The notes: generated by a model from the letters alone, not told the origin. 64,000 bases of DNA from Pseudomonadota bacterium (GCA_021793155.1 JAJYTF010000010.1:87374-151373), one strand, 5' to 3'; positions 47,941-56,465 are shown, numbered from the stretch's first letter. Numbers and translations are program-made.

Positions 47941-48957
47941 CTATCCACCCCAGGTGGACAGGGCATCTCGCAGGCGTTGGCGGCCTTTGTCGCCGGGGGG
48001 TAGACCGAAGCGCAGCCAACGGGGCGAAGCGGCGAAGGGGCGCACCAGGATTCCCCGCTGCCCAAGATGTTCATAAAGCGCCCAGGCCCGCGGCGCGTTG
48101 ACCAGCCGGAACAGATGGGTGCCGCCGACCACCGATAGGCCGGCACGGGTCAGCAATCCGTCCAGAGCCGCCGCTTCGCCGGCCAGGCGGCGGCGGGTCT
48201 CGGCGATCCAGGCTTGGTCGGCGAGGCCGGCCACGCCTACGGCCAGAGCTGGACCGCTGACCGACCACGGCCCCAGAGCCAGCCGCAACAGCCTGGCAAC
48301 CCCCGGCTCAGTGATGGCGAAGCCCAGCCGCAGGCCGGCCAGTCCGAAAAACTTGCCGAAACTGCGTAACACGATCACCCCGCTGCGCACCATCCCGGCC
48401 AGCGACAGTTCCGGCGTGCAGTCGGCGAATGCTTCGTCGACGACCAGCAGCCCACCGCGCGACGCCAACCCGTCAGCGACTTCCAGCAGGCGTCGTGGAT
48501 CGTGCTTCCGGCCGTCCGGGTTATTGGGATTGGTCACCACCACCACCTCGGCGTCGGCAACCCGGTCGAGGGTCTCGCACGGAAGCAGTTGATGGCCGGC
48601 GTTACTCCAGCATGTGGTATGCTCGCCGTATGTCGGGCCGACCACCGCCACCCGCGAGAACGGACGCAGCCGCGGCAATGCCTGGATCACGGCCTGCGAT
48701 CCGGCGGCCACCACGACACTTTCCGGATCCGCCACGCCATAAGCGGCCGCGGCGCCGACGCGCGCCGCCTCCTCCAGCCCGCCGCTGGGCAGGCGCTCCC
48801 ATACGGCAGGATCCAGAACCGGCAACGGATAGGAAAATGGGTTTATTCCGGTGGACAGGTCAAGCCAGCCCCCGGCCGGCCGGCCGAAGCGAATCTCGGC
48901 GGTAGCCAAATCCCCGCCGTGGGCGGGCAAGGCAAACGGATCGAAGCTGGACCGCAT
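47941..48957 (-). CDS. cobD: Threonine-phosphate decarboxylase-like PLP enzyme (CobD)
   Basis: 338 residues. Class-I aminotransferase fold with DLSTGINPFSYPLP at the N-terminus, the hallmark of CobD/CobC in cobalamin synthesis. VVVTNPNNPDGR, VVDEAFAD and the PLP-lysine motif SFGKFFGLAGLRLG follow. CobD makes (R)-1-amino-2-propanol phosphate for the cobalamin nucleotide loop. No other cob gene is in the window. The start is 1 nt beyond the SET-domain gene stop, so the two are coupled. Confidence 0.85.
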   Translation of the reverse strand: MRSSFDPFALPAHGGDLATAEIRFGRPAGGWLDLSTGINPFSYPLPVLDPAVWERLPSGGLEEAARVGAAAAYGVADPESVVVAAGSQAVIQALPRLRPFSRVAVVGPTYGEHTTCWSNAGHQLLPCETLDRVADAEVVVVTNPNNPDGRKHDPRRLLEVADGLASRGGLLVVDEAFADCTPELSLAGMVRSGVIVLRSFGKFFGLAGLRLGFAITEPGVARLLRLALGPWSVSGPALAVGVAGLADQAWIAETRRRLAGEAAALDGLLTRAGLSVVGGTHLFRLVNAPRAWALYEHLGQRGILVRPFAASPRWLRFGLPPGDKGRQRLRDALSTWGG

Positions 48958-48958
48958 T

Positions 48959-49369
48959 TCAGTTGGGATCGAACCAGAGTGTCATCTGATAGTCTATGGT
49001 GATCTCTTCGCCCGCCTCGATATCCCTCAACGCCACCAGGTCGATCGTCAGTTCGTCGATATGGCGGAGGAATTTGGCATTGGGCGCGTACGAATGGTTG
49101 AGCAGGCTGGTGAATCCCAGTGCGATCGCAGCCCGGCCCTCATGCCGATAAAGATCTTCCTCGACCGTGCCATGCTCCCACATGAAGACGTAGGTGAAAA
49201 TGACGGTCGGATCGACCAGGGCGCGATCCTTTTGCGGGATGATCAGCACCGGCGACCGCTCGATCAGGTCGCCCTTCCGGACGTCCTGAGTGGTGAGCAC
49301 CCCGCGCCCCTTTTTCGGACCGAAATGGGCGACGCGCAACCCTTTCCTCTCATCGCTCGTTCCCCACAT
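48959..49369 (-). CDS. Small SET-domain protein
   Basis: 136 residues from the ATG at 49369, where similarity begins (KGLRVAHFGPKKGRGVLTTQDVRKGDLIERSPVLIIP). SET-domain landmarks are the GRGV start, SLLNHSYAPNAKF (the NHS cofactor/knot motif) and AGEEITIDY. These are small lysine-methyltransferase-like proteins. The frame stays open to 49738, but that would include a perfect palindrome and non-conserved sequence. Directly upstream of cobD. Confidence 0.82.
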   Translation of the reverse strand: MWGTSDERKGLRVAHFGPKKGRGVLTTQDVRKGDLIERSPVLIIPQKDRALVDPTVIFTYVFMWEHGTVEEDLYRHEGRAAIALGFTSLLNHSYAPNAKFLRHIDELTIDLVALRDIEAGEEITIDYQMTLWFDPN

Positions 49370-49794
49370 GGCGGCAGCCGCCTCCTTCGCGTTGAATACG
49401 GGGTCTGGCCTGGGAGGCTGTCTCCGCATTCCCACGGGTCCACAGGGAATGCGGAGACAGCCTCCTAGATGACGGGATTGATCGATTGCGCCGACGGTGG
49501 CAGGTGACCAAATGCCGCACGTCGCGATCGACAGTAGCCGCAGCCGGTAAGGGTCGCAACCCGGAATCGGCCGCTCCTGGGCAGGAGGGAGATTTCGGCC
49601 ATCGTTCCAGACTCCGCTGCAACCTGTTGACAAAGTTACAGTTCCAAAAAATTGGTAATTTGGGGCTTCAAAAGCCCCCCTCGAACGGGATACTTTTGCG
49701 CTCCAGGGGCAATCCGACAGGCCACCAACCCATACCAATAGGCTATGGATGGGGGCCGTCGAGCACCGCTTGACACCGGGATGGGGGGGATACC
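49370..49794. other. 425-nt intergenic region between the SET and M23 genes
   Basis: Divergent promoter region with no convincing gene. It contains the 53-bp palindrome at 49413-49465, TTGACA at 49627-49632 with no -10 box at the usual spacing, and an AT-rich tract at 49640-49690. Confidence 0.5.
49413..49465. repeat. Perfect 21-bp-arm palindrome upstream of the SET gene
   Basis: Arms at 49413-49433 and 49445-49465 are exact complements (left arm starts GGAGGCTGTCTCCGCATTCC), with an 11-nt loop. It is the strongest palindrome in the window. It lies 44 nt upstream of the SET ATG and so would form a long hairpin in that mRNA leader if transcribed. Confidence 0.85.
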
Positions 49795-51084
49795 TTGGCG
49801 GAGCGGCGACCGGTTATATTGCGTCTTGGCGCAGTGCGAAAGGCTGTCATCCGGCGCCTTTTCCCCGAACGTCAGGTACTTATCCGCGATCACGGCCGCA
49901 TCCGCTGCTTCCGTTTGGGAACCGTCCAGCAGTTGGTGATCACCGGCATCATTGCCGGTTGCGTGCTTTGGGCTTTGCTGGCCACCGCTGCCTATTTCGA
50001 CGGTGCGACGCAACTGGCCAGCAAGGAGGATGAGATCGCCCGGCGGGCCGCCGAGCTTGCCGGCCTAAAGGCCAGCTATCAGGCCGCCTTCGGCCGGCTT
50101 GACGAGTTTCAGTCGACCTTTTCCAGCATCACCTGCGAGATCTCTGACATTCAAGACAGCCTGCTGCGCATTACCGAGCACAACGTGGCGCCCGGCAAAC
50201 GCGGCACAATCGTCGCCGGCATGCCCAGGCTTGATCCGGATGCCAGCGGCTGCCGGACCACCGCCGCCGCCCAGCCGGCGCCGAGCCCCCCCGCAGGAAC
50301 CGACAACGGCGATACCCGGCGCATCATCGGCTCGCTGCAGGATGGCGGAAAGGCCGAGCAGCAGGTTCTGCAGCAACGCCTCATCCAGCTTGGCGAGGCG
50401 CTCGCCCGGCTGAAGGCGAGCCACGGGGCTTTCCTCCAGACCTCGGCCAACATTACCGCAGTGCGAATCGGCGAGTTGGAGAAAGCGCTGAACTCAGTGG
50501 GCGTCGGCGCCAGGTCGGTCGGCATAGCCCGCGGCGGCCCTTACGGCCGGGGCGGACCGTTCATCGCGGCCCAGCCCGGCCAGCAGGTGGCTCGCGACGG
50601 CATCGACCCGATCTCCCTGTTCAATACGCATGCCGACCGCCTCGACAGCCTGACCGCCGCGTTGCGCAGGATTCCGTTGGCCGCGCCCCTTTCCGACTAT
50701 GAGGTGACCAGCCCGTTTGGCGCCCGCAACGACCCGATCAATGCCATGACGGGTATCCACGAAGGCGTCGACCTTGGCGCGCCCTCGGGAACGCCGGTCG
50801 TGGCCACCGGCGACGGACAGGTAGTTTGGGCAGGCTGGCGTGACCGTTACGGAGTGCTGGTGGAGATCGACCACGGCATGGGCCTGCAGACCCGTTACGC
50901 CCATCTGGCCAGGACTGTGGTCACCGCCGGCCAGAAGGTCTCTCGCGGCACCATCCTCGGCTTCGTCGGAGTCACCGGCCGCACCACGGGACCCCACCTC
51001 CATTACGAAGTCCGCAAGGATGACGAGCCGACCAATCCCATGAAGTTCATTACGGCAGGGGAACATGTTCTCACGCTCGAATAA
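49795..51084 (+). CDS. M23-family metallopeptidase (LmdC/bactofilin-linked)
   Basis: 429 residues from a TTG at 49795 preceded by a G-rich ribosome-binding stretch. N-terminal cytoplasmic basic region, one TM helix (about 44-66, VITGIIAGCVLWALLATAAYF), two coiled-coil-like regions, then a C-terminal M23 domain (TSPFGARNDPINAMTGIHEGVDLGAPSGTPV; GLQTRYAHL; TGPHLHYEV) with all zinc ligands. Type-II inner-membrane protein cutting peptidoglycan cross-links in the periplasm. The bactofilin gene overlaps its 3' end by 20 nt; this pair is known to shape cells in Caulobacterales and Hyphomonas. Confidence 0.9.
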   Translation: MAERRPVILRLGAVRKAVIRRLFPERQVLIRDHGRIRCFRLGTVQQLVITGIIAGCVLWALLATAAYFDGATQLASKEDEIARRAAELAGLKASYQAAFGRLDEFQSTFSSITCEISDIQDSLLRITEHNVAPGKRGTIVAGMPRLDPDASGCRTTAAAQPAPSPPAGTDNGDTRRIIGSLQDGGKAEQQVLQQRLIQLGEALARLKASHGAFLQTSANITAVRIGELEKALNSVGVGARSVGIARGGPYGRGGPFIAAQPGQQVARDGIDPISLFNTHADRLDSLTAALRRIPLAAPLSDYEVTSPFGARNDPINAMTGIHEGVDLGAPSGTPVVATGDGQVVWAGWRDRYGVLVEIDHGMGLQTRYAHLARTVVTAGQKVSRGTILGFVGVTGRTTGPHLHYEVRKDDEPTNPMKFITAGEHVLTLE

Positions 51085-51559
51085 ATCTTCGACCCAGCAG
51101 CTCACGCCGTCGATCGTCGGGGTGAACTGCACCTTGACCGGCGACATCGTGAGCCAAGGAGACGTGCATGTGGATGGCCGGGTCGACGGTGACGTCCATT
51201 GCAGCCTTCTGGTGATCGGTGACAAAGGGACGATTTGCGGCGAAATCAGCGCCGAAACGGTACGAGTGATGGGCACGGTGACCGGGCAGATCACCGCTCG
51301 GACGGTCGAACTGGCAAAGACGGCCCGGGTGGTCGGCGACATCACCCACGACAGGCTCAGCGTCGAAGCCGGCGCCTATGTCGAGGGCCGCTTCAACCGA
51401 CCACCGACTGACGGCGCCAGTCAGCCGCAGGAGATCGCGGCCAAGCAGAGGCCGCTCCTGGCCAATCCCGACAACACGTCACCGCCCGAGGTCGCCGCCG
51501 AATCGCTGGCGGTGGAGGCCGAGGCCGCGCCACCACCCAAGGTAGTATTGCTGGGCTAG
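51065..51559 (+). CDS. Bactofilin (polymer-forming cytoskeletal protein)
   Basis: 164 residues. TPSIVGVNCTLTGDIVSQGDVHVDGRVDGDVHC and VIGDKGTICGEISAETVRVMGTVTGQITARTVELAKTARVVGDITHDRLSVEAGAYVEGRF form the right-handed beta-helix repeats of bactofilins. The N- and C-terminal tails are disordered, the latter Pro/Ala-rich. Polymerises without nucleotide and can recruit M23 peptidases. It overlaps the upstream M23 gene by 20 nt, so the two products are co-translated. Confidence 0.94.
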   Translation: MFSRSNKSSTQQLTPSIVGVNCTLTGDIVSQGDVHVDGRVDGDVHCSLLVIGDKGTICGEISAETVRVMGTVTGQITARTVELAKTARVVGDITHDRLSVEAGAYVEGRFNRPPTDGASQPQEIAAKQRPLLANPDNTSPPEVAAESLAVEAEAAPPPKVVLLG

Positions 51560-52440
51560 TTCCAGCACTCGATCCGGACGACGAACGGGCTGCTTCGAGC
51601 CAGCACTTCCGCCATACTCAGGCCTGGCCCCGGAGGCAAAGTCGCCCGGGCGATGTGATAGCCGCGGAGAAACCGGGCGACAGCTTGATTGGAAATGGCG
51701 AAGCCCACGTCGCGGACCACCCGGCCGGTCGCCTGATAGGTCTTCACCGTGTCGATCTTGGCGAATACCACTCCGATCACCAGGCCACCACCATCGAGTA
51801 GCGGCCCCCCGCTGTTGCCGGGACGGACGTCGGCATGAAAGGCCAGTTGGTGCCCCTGCGCCTGCCGGGCAGTGGTCAGAGCACCCTCCGCCAGTACCGG
51901 CCTCAGGGATACCATGCCCTGATCGGGGTATCCGATCGCGGCGACCCGTTCCCCCTCCTCCACATCGTTGTCACGAAAGATCGCCGCCACCGGAACGGAT
52001 TGCTCGATCTTCAGCAGGGCAAGGTCGTCGGATCGATCATGCCCGATGTCCTTGGCTGGCACCGACAGGCCGGCCGAGGTTTCGGCAGTCAGCGCCGTGC
52101 AACCGGCGACCACGTGGTCATTGGTGATGAGAATCCCGTCGCGGGTGACGAAGAACCCTGTGCCAACGGACTTCATCCTCATCGTCGGGGACACGGGGAA
52201 AGGCGACGGCGGTACCTGCATGGCCTGCCGTATCCGGTTGACGCGCCGCTGGCGGATCCTGGCCGCCTCATCCTCGGAGATGACGGTCCCCGCGCATTGC
52301 CCGGCGGGGGCCGACCGCACCAGGTCGGCGGCGGCGTCGTAACAGTTTTCGGCCGCCGCCAAATCACCCGGCCACCCCGAAGCTGCTCCTGAAAAAATCA
52401 CGCAGAGAAGCGCGACGGACAAGTGGATGTACCGCCTCAA
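51556..52440 (-). CDS. Trypsin-like serine protease (S1C-type), exported
   Basis: 294 residues from a TTG at 52440. N-terminal signal sequence (IHLSVALLCVIFSGAASG), then a trypsin-like domain: LITNDHVVAGC (His), RSDDLALLKI (Asp), RPGNSGGPLLDG (Ser). No PDZ domain after it, unlike DegP. A short in-frame-distinct ORF (MMKIGLGLARRRVVL) with its own GGAGAGG starts at 52484 and ends with a TGA that overlaps the TTG. It is either a leader peptide that couples translation or the true N-terminus after a 1-nt frameshift. The 3' end overlaps the bactofilin stop by 4 nt. Confidence 0.8.
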   Translation of the reverse strand: MRRYIHLSVALLCVIFSGAASGWPGDLAAAENCYDAAADLVRSAPAGQCAGTVISEDEAARIRQRRVNRIRQAMQVPPSPFPVSPTMRMKSVGTGFFVTRDGILITNDHVVAGCTALTAETSAGLSVPAKDIGHDRSDDLALLKIEQSVPVAAIFRDNDVEEGERVAAIGYPDQGMVSLRPVLAEGALTTARQAQGHQLAFHADVRPGNSGGPLLDGGGLVIGVVFAKIDTVKTYQATGRVVRDVGFAISNQAVARFLRGYHIARATLPPGPGLSMAEVLARSSPFVVRIECWN

Positions 52441-52638
52441 AGGACCACGCGCCGTCGGGCCAGACCAAGCCCGATTTTCATCATTTACCTCTCCTACCAA
52501 TGCCTGCCCGCCAACAAGCAAGCGGCGCGCCAGGCCTTCTGGACCAATGCCTTGGAGATGCCGCGAGGACACGGTTCCGCAAACGATGTTAAATTTTTCG
52601 ACGCGCCGGTCGGCGCAGTGACAGGACGGGCGATAGAC

Positions 52639-53298
52639 ATGCTGGGCATCGGCTGGGCCGATCTGGTGGCCCTGGCGACAGTGGTTGCCATTGACGTCAC
52701 CATGGCGGGCGACAATGCGCTGGTTGTCGGCATGGCGGCAGCAGGGCTGCCTCGGGGGATGCGCCGCCGGGCCATCCTTCTCGGCATCACCGGCGCAGCC
52801 GCGCTGCGCATCCTTTTCGCCGTGTTCACCGTGCGCCTTCTGGCCATCGTCGGCCTGATGGCGGCAGGCGGGCTGCTCCTCCTGTGGGTTGCCTGGAAAC
52901 TGTTGCGTGAGATTCGCGCCGCTGGCGAAGAACAGGCCGGCGAAGCAGCTCTGGCTCAGGGCAACGGCGCCTCGGGCGGTGAGAGGATGCCGACCAAGAC
53001 CATGCGCCAGGCGGTCACGCAGATTCTCGTTGCCGATCTCTCCATGTCGCTCGACAACGTGCTGGCGGTTGCCGGCGCCGCGCGGGAACATTTCTGGGTT
53101 CTGGTGCTCGGGCTCGCCCTTTCCGTCGGACTGATGGGCGTGGCGGCGGGCCTGGTTGCCAGGGTCATCCATCGCCATCGCTGGATCGCCTATGTCGGAC
53201 TGGCGATCATCCTCTACGTCGCCCTGTCGATGATTTGGGACGGCGGCCGCACCGTCATCGGCGCCGCCGGTGTTGGAAATATGGGCCTGCTCCGGTAA
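52639..53298 (+). CDS. TerC-family integral membrane protein (YjbE type)
   Basis: 219 residues, seven or so TM segments. Both halves carry the TerC acidic metal-site motifs: ATVVAIDVTMAGDNALVVG and LVADLSMSLDNVLAVAGA. TerC proteins are linked to metal (manganese, tellurite) homeostasis and some load metal onto exported enzymes. The ATG at 52639 gives the expected N-terminus (MLGIGWADLVALATVV). The start region is 198 nt from the divergent serine protease. Confidence 0.9.
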   Translation: MLGIGWADLVALATVVAIDVTMAGDNALVVGMAAAGLPRGMRRRAILLGITGAAALRILFAVFTVRLLAIVGLMAAGGLLLLWVAWKLLREIRAAGEEQAGEAALAQGNGASGGERMPTKTMRQAVTQILVADLSMSLDNVLAVAGAAREHFWVLVLGLALSVGLMGVAAGLVARVIHRHRWIAYVGLAIILYVALSMIWDGGRTVIGAAGVGNMGLLR

Positions 53299-53416
53299 TC
53301 GGGAAAATCCGCATATTATGCCCGCCCGACCGCTGGATAGGGATTGCCACCGCCCTCCGGGGCCACGACTTTAAGGCAGGATCGCCCCTCACCTGGAACG
53401 CGGGCAACGGTGCGGC

Positions 53417-53752
53417 ATGCTGCGATTGGTGCTTTACACGCTGGCGTGGTTGCTGTGCAACCTGGCCATCGCCGCCGGGGTTACGGCCCTGGGCGTGCTG
53501 CTGATGATTTATACCGCCATCGCCCCCTTCGCCTGCGTCTATGTGGGAGCGCGGGTCGGCACTTGGTGCGACTTCGATTTCTTTGTCACGTCGATGCTCA
53601 TGCTGGCAGGGCTGTGGCTGTTCGGCTCGGTGCGCGTCAGGCTTTATCGCCATGTGCTGCGCTGGTGGCGGCGCGGACATCGGTTCCTCCGCGTCACGCG
53701 ATCCTTACGCGACGACCTGTGGCGGCAATATCACCGATCGCTGACCACCTGA
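53417..53752 (+). CDS. Uncharacterised two-TM membrane protein
   Basis: 111 residues. Two or three hydrophobic helices (residues 3-22, 23-45, 60-78) followed by an Arg-rich tail (RRGHRFLRVTRSLRDDLWRQYHR), probably cytoplasmic. No family recognised. It is 14 nt upstream of the next exported protein gene and probably in its operon. Confidence 0.55.
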   Translation: MLRLVLYTLAWLLCNLAIAAGVTALGVLLMIYTAIAPFACVYVGARVGTWCDFDFFVTSMLMLAGLWLFGSVRVRLYRHVLRWWRRGHRFLRVTRSLRDDLWRQYHRSLTT

Positions 53753-53766
53753 TTGGGGGATCTCTC

Positions 53767-54423
53767 ATGGTGCTGCGCGCCTACGGAGGATTGACCGCCC
53801 TATTCTTCCTTTTCGGTTCGCCAAGCGCCTCGCTGGTGCACCCGGCGCCGGGCGGCTTGGCCGTCGCACCGCCGCGCCCCCAGGCCGAGGCGCCGGGGGC
53901 TGAAAATATTGGAATGAATGCGGCCCGACAGCCAACGATCGGCACCGCCGGGTTCCTGCTTGAAGCGCCGCCGACGTTGACGAGCTGCGCCGGAGCGATC
54001 CCGAAACTGAGCCACGGGGTCCAGATCATGTTGAGTGGAAGCACCGGTGATTGTTCTTTGCCTCAGACGCGCCCCTATGTCGGCGTCTTCGGCAATCCCT
54101 ATGATCAGTTCTTCATCCCGAACATCACCAGCCTGTTGCAAGCCGACTGCGACCCGAGCCAAGGGGTGCTCAGGCCGCCCCCCGATCGCCTGAGCATTGC
54201 CGGCCTGCCTTCATCCGCCTGCCGCCTCGACCGCGACGACGGCTGGATTGAGGTCTATGTCGAGGCGGTCACGGAACGCGAAGGACAGTCTGGCGCCGCG
54301 CCGTTCGCCTATTCGGCCACCTTGCACACGCGCGAAGACCGTTTCCCCGCCGACCTGGAACTGTTCCGGCGCATCATCAACGCGGTGCAGCCGACCTCCG
54401 TGCCTGCACCGGCGGCGGAATGA
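53767..54423 (+). CDS. Uncharacterised exported protein
   Basis: 218 residues from the ATG at 53767 (GGGGA upstream). A signal-peptide-like start (GGLTALFFLFGSPSASLVHPAPGG) is followed by a proline-rich linker and a domain with four cysteines (TSCAGAIPKL, GDCSLPQ, LQADCDPSQ, SSACRLDRD), suggesting disulfides in the periplasm. No family recognised. Its last 47 nt overlap the 3' end of the minus-strand phytochelatin-synthase-like gene. Confidence 0.6.
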   Translation: MVLRAYGGLTALFFLFGSPSASLVHPAPGGLAVAPPRPQAEAPGAENIGMNAARQPTIGTAGFLLEAPPTLTSCAGAIPKLSHGVQIMLSGSTGDCSLPQTRPYVGVFGNPYDQFFIPNITSLLQADCDPSQGVLRPPPDRLSIAGLPSSACRLDRDDGWIEVYVEAVTEREGQSGAAPFAYSATLHTREDRFPADLELFRRIINAVQPTSVPAPAAE

Positions 54424-55093
54424 CCTTGAGCAGGCCGTTTCCGGTAGGGTCAGTGGGGTCCGGACGGATCAGGGCGGCGAACAATGCCGCATCGCTGGCC
54501 CAATAGGGGCCGGGCAACTGCCGGTCGACGTCAAGGACCAGGATACGGTGCTTCGCCGGGTCGTATTGTCCGAGAGGCGAGACATGCCCGGCACCGGCGT
54601 CACCGATCAGGACACCCTGATCGAAGGCCGCCAGCACCAGCCCATCGCCGTCGGCAAGAAAGGCCCGCAATTCACCCAAGGCGTGGCCATCGTCGGCGTT
54701 TGGCTGGTAGCTGCGGATCACGGCATCCCCATAGCCAAATGCCTCCAGGCTTTGCTGCAGAAGGCGCCGCAGTTCGGCGAAGGTGACGCCCTCACCGTCG
54801 GCGACAATCTCGGCAACCCAATGAGGGTCGTTCGCCGCCGACAGCACCGCCCGCTGGCTGACCGCGGGCCGCCCTTCGGCCCGGCGCAAGGCATTGATGA
54901 CCATGGTGACCCCCGCCAGGGAACAGGCGCTGGGCCCGCTCTGGGTCACGTAGACCGAGGTCAGTGCACCCGCCCCTTCCGCCGGGTTTGCCGCGTGGGC
55001 GGCTTCAATCCGCAACGACTTCGGCAAAGTGGCCGACAGCGTCAATGCCAGCAACCAGCACAGTTTCCGGGTCGAGGAATCTCTGACCGCCAT
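54377..55093 (-). CDS. Phytochelatin-synthase-like papain-fold protein, exported
   Basis: 238 residues from ATG 55093. After a hydrophobic N-terminus (residues 10-23) suggesting a signal peptide, the phytochelatin synthase catalytic triad can be traced: Cys57 in GPSACSLAG, His170 in GAGHVSPLGQYD, Asp188 in ILVLDVDR (family: Cys56, His162, Asp180, with the same His-Asp spacing of 18). Prokaryotic members mostly hydrolyse glutathione or glutathione conjugates to gamma-Glu-Cys rather than making phytochelatin. The role in metal or thiol handling is inference; TerC is 1.3 kb away. Confidence 0.78.
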   Translation of the reverse strand: MAVRDSSTRKLCWLLALTLSATLPKSLRIEAAHAANPAEGAGALTSVYVTQSGPSACSLAGVTMVINALRRAEGRPAVSQRAVLSAANDPHWVAEIVADGEGVTFAELRRLLQQSLEAFGYGDAVIRSYQPNADDGHALGELRAFLADGDGLVLAAFDQGVLIGDAGAGHVSPLGQYDPAKHRILVLDVDRQLPGPYWASDAALFAALIRPDPTDPTGNGLLKVIPPPVQARRSAAPR

Positions 55094-55288
55094 GGAGTCC
55101 TCACCGCCACTTGAATGACATGGCCCGCCGCTGCCGATCAAACACCAGAGCCGCCTCAATGATCGGCCGTCGGCCGGATCGCGCCGCGAGATCCAACCGA
55201 CGCGCGCGGCCACGGGTTGGGAAGGCTGGATTTTCGTCTGAATATTGTGCGAGACTGATGCCGCGAAAACGACACGATTGTCGACTTA

Positions 55289-55294
55289 TATAAT
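55289..55294 (+). promoter_or_regulatory. Candidate -10 box for leaderless transcription
   Basis: TATAAT ends 5 nt before the ATG at 55300. If used, transcription would begin at or within the start codon, consistent with the lack of a ribosome-binding site. No good -35 element at the expected position. Confidence 0.4.
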
Positions 55295-55299
55295 ATTCC

Positions 55300-56376
55300 A
55301 TGACAACTGCTTCATCGAAAGGACAGAGGATCTCCCTCTCGGCTTCCGCAATCGGCCGCGTCAACGATATCCTGCGCGGGCCGGTGATCGATATTTTTCT
55401 CGAACATGTTCCTGCGTTTCGCCGCCTTACTCGGGAACAAGCGTTCGACATCATCATGAATAACCCAGTGTTGACCGATGAGTGCTTAAAATTATTTAGA
55501 AAAAAACCTCAACTTTTCGATAATATTCTGGTCGATGCTCGGGGCAGGCCCGTAGGTGGCGAGGACCAGACGCTTGCTTGCGGTCGCTCCCTGGCTGACG
55601 TCGTTGCATTGATCGTGCGCGCAGTGGCCAAGCGTCACTTCCATGCCCGCCTGGCGCCGACACGCCCCATCGCCGCCACCCCGTCCCTGTGGCGGCGGCT
55701 GATCGCCCGCCTGCGGCGCAGCCCCGTGCCGCGGCTCAGGCGTAAGGCGACCCGGGCCGACAGCCTTTACCGCGCATTACGCGAATTCCTTCTCTACGAG
55801 TGGCAGCTTCCATTGATTCCCCATTACGTGCCTCTGCCGGTCTCGGTCGTGCGCCGCCTTGGCCCGCGGATCCTGGAATATCGTCAGCCTCAGCAACTGA
55901 AAACCCTCCTGCTGGAAGGGCTCCCGCCCGAAGACGAAAATGACGATTCTGCTTCGGCGGCAATCATCGGCGAGACAGGCGACGCCCCTCGGCCGGCGAG
56001 GCCCGGGGTCAATGCCGAAGCGATGTGGAAGGCCAGCCAGACCCTGGGGCTGGGGCGCCTTTTCGACATCGACGAAAACGAGATGCGCCGCACCATCGCC
56101 CATGTCAGTGCCGTCAGTGGGCGCACATTGGCCGCTCTCGCCGCCGCCGGACTGAAGATGCGCGAAACCGTCGTAGTGCTGTGCACGGTCGACCGCCTGC
56201 TCGGTCATACGCGGATGGCCGAGCTTTTCGGTGCCGCCGCCGGGGCCGAGTTCCTGTCGGAAATCACCGCCCTTTTCCGTCGCGAAGGCGTAGCCGCCAT
56301 GCGGGATCCGGCAAACATCCGCGAAGCCACGCAAAAGATCTTCACCGAAATGCGCAAGAGCGGGCTGGTCCCATAG
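55300..56376 (+). CDS. Unknown 358-residue protein
   Basis: No family recognised. N-terminal helical region (20-110: VNDILRGPVIDIFLEHVPAFRRLTREQAFDIIM), a basic middle (RRLIARLRRSPVPRLRRKATR, about 128-150), an acidic patch (EGLPPEDENDDSA) and a helical C-terminal region (GLGRLFDIDENEMRRTIAHVSAVSGRTLAALAAAGLKMRET). No signal peptide or TM. No ribosome-binding site precedes the ATG at 55300, but TATAAT sits at 55289-55294, so a leaderless transcript is possible. Single gene, 5' of the lut cluster. Composition is consistent with its neighbours. Confidence 0.6.
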   Translation: MTTASSKGQRISLSASAIGRVNDILRGPVIDIFLEHVPAFRRLTREQAFDIIMNNPVLTDECLKLFRKKPQLFDNILVDARGRPVGGEDQTLACGRSLADVVALIVRAVAKRHFHARLAPTRPIAATPSLWRRLIARLRRSPVPRLRRKATRADSLYRALREFLLYEWQLPLIPHYVPLPVSVVRRLGPRILEYRQPQQLKTLLLEGLPPEDENDDSASAAIIGETGDAPRPARPGVNAEAMWKASQTLGLGRLFDIDENEMRRTIAHVSAVSGRTLAALAAAGLKMRETVVVLCTVDRLLGHTRMAELFGAAAGAEFLSEITALFRREGVAAMRDPANIREATQKIFTEMRKSGLVP

Positions 56377-56465
56377 CCCTCACTTCTCACTCCCGCCCCG
56401 CCGCCCTTTTACCGGCCGAAAGGCCGGGCCATGCGGTAGACTTCCGGCGGATAATGGTCAACACA

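Noticed and set aside
52441..53178. Upstream extension of the minus-strand protease to 53178
   Set aside because: The extension runs antisense through TerC and shows no protein-like pattern; the signal peptide lies near 52430.
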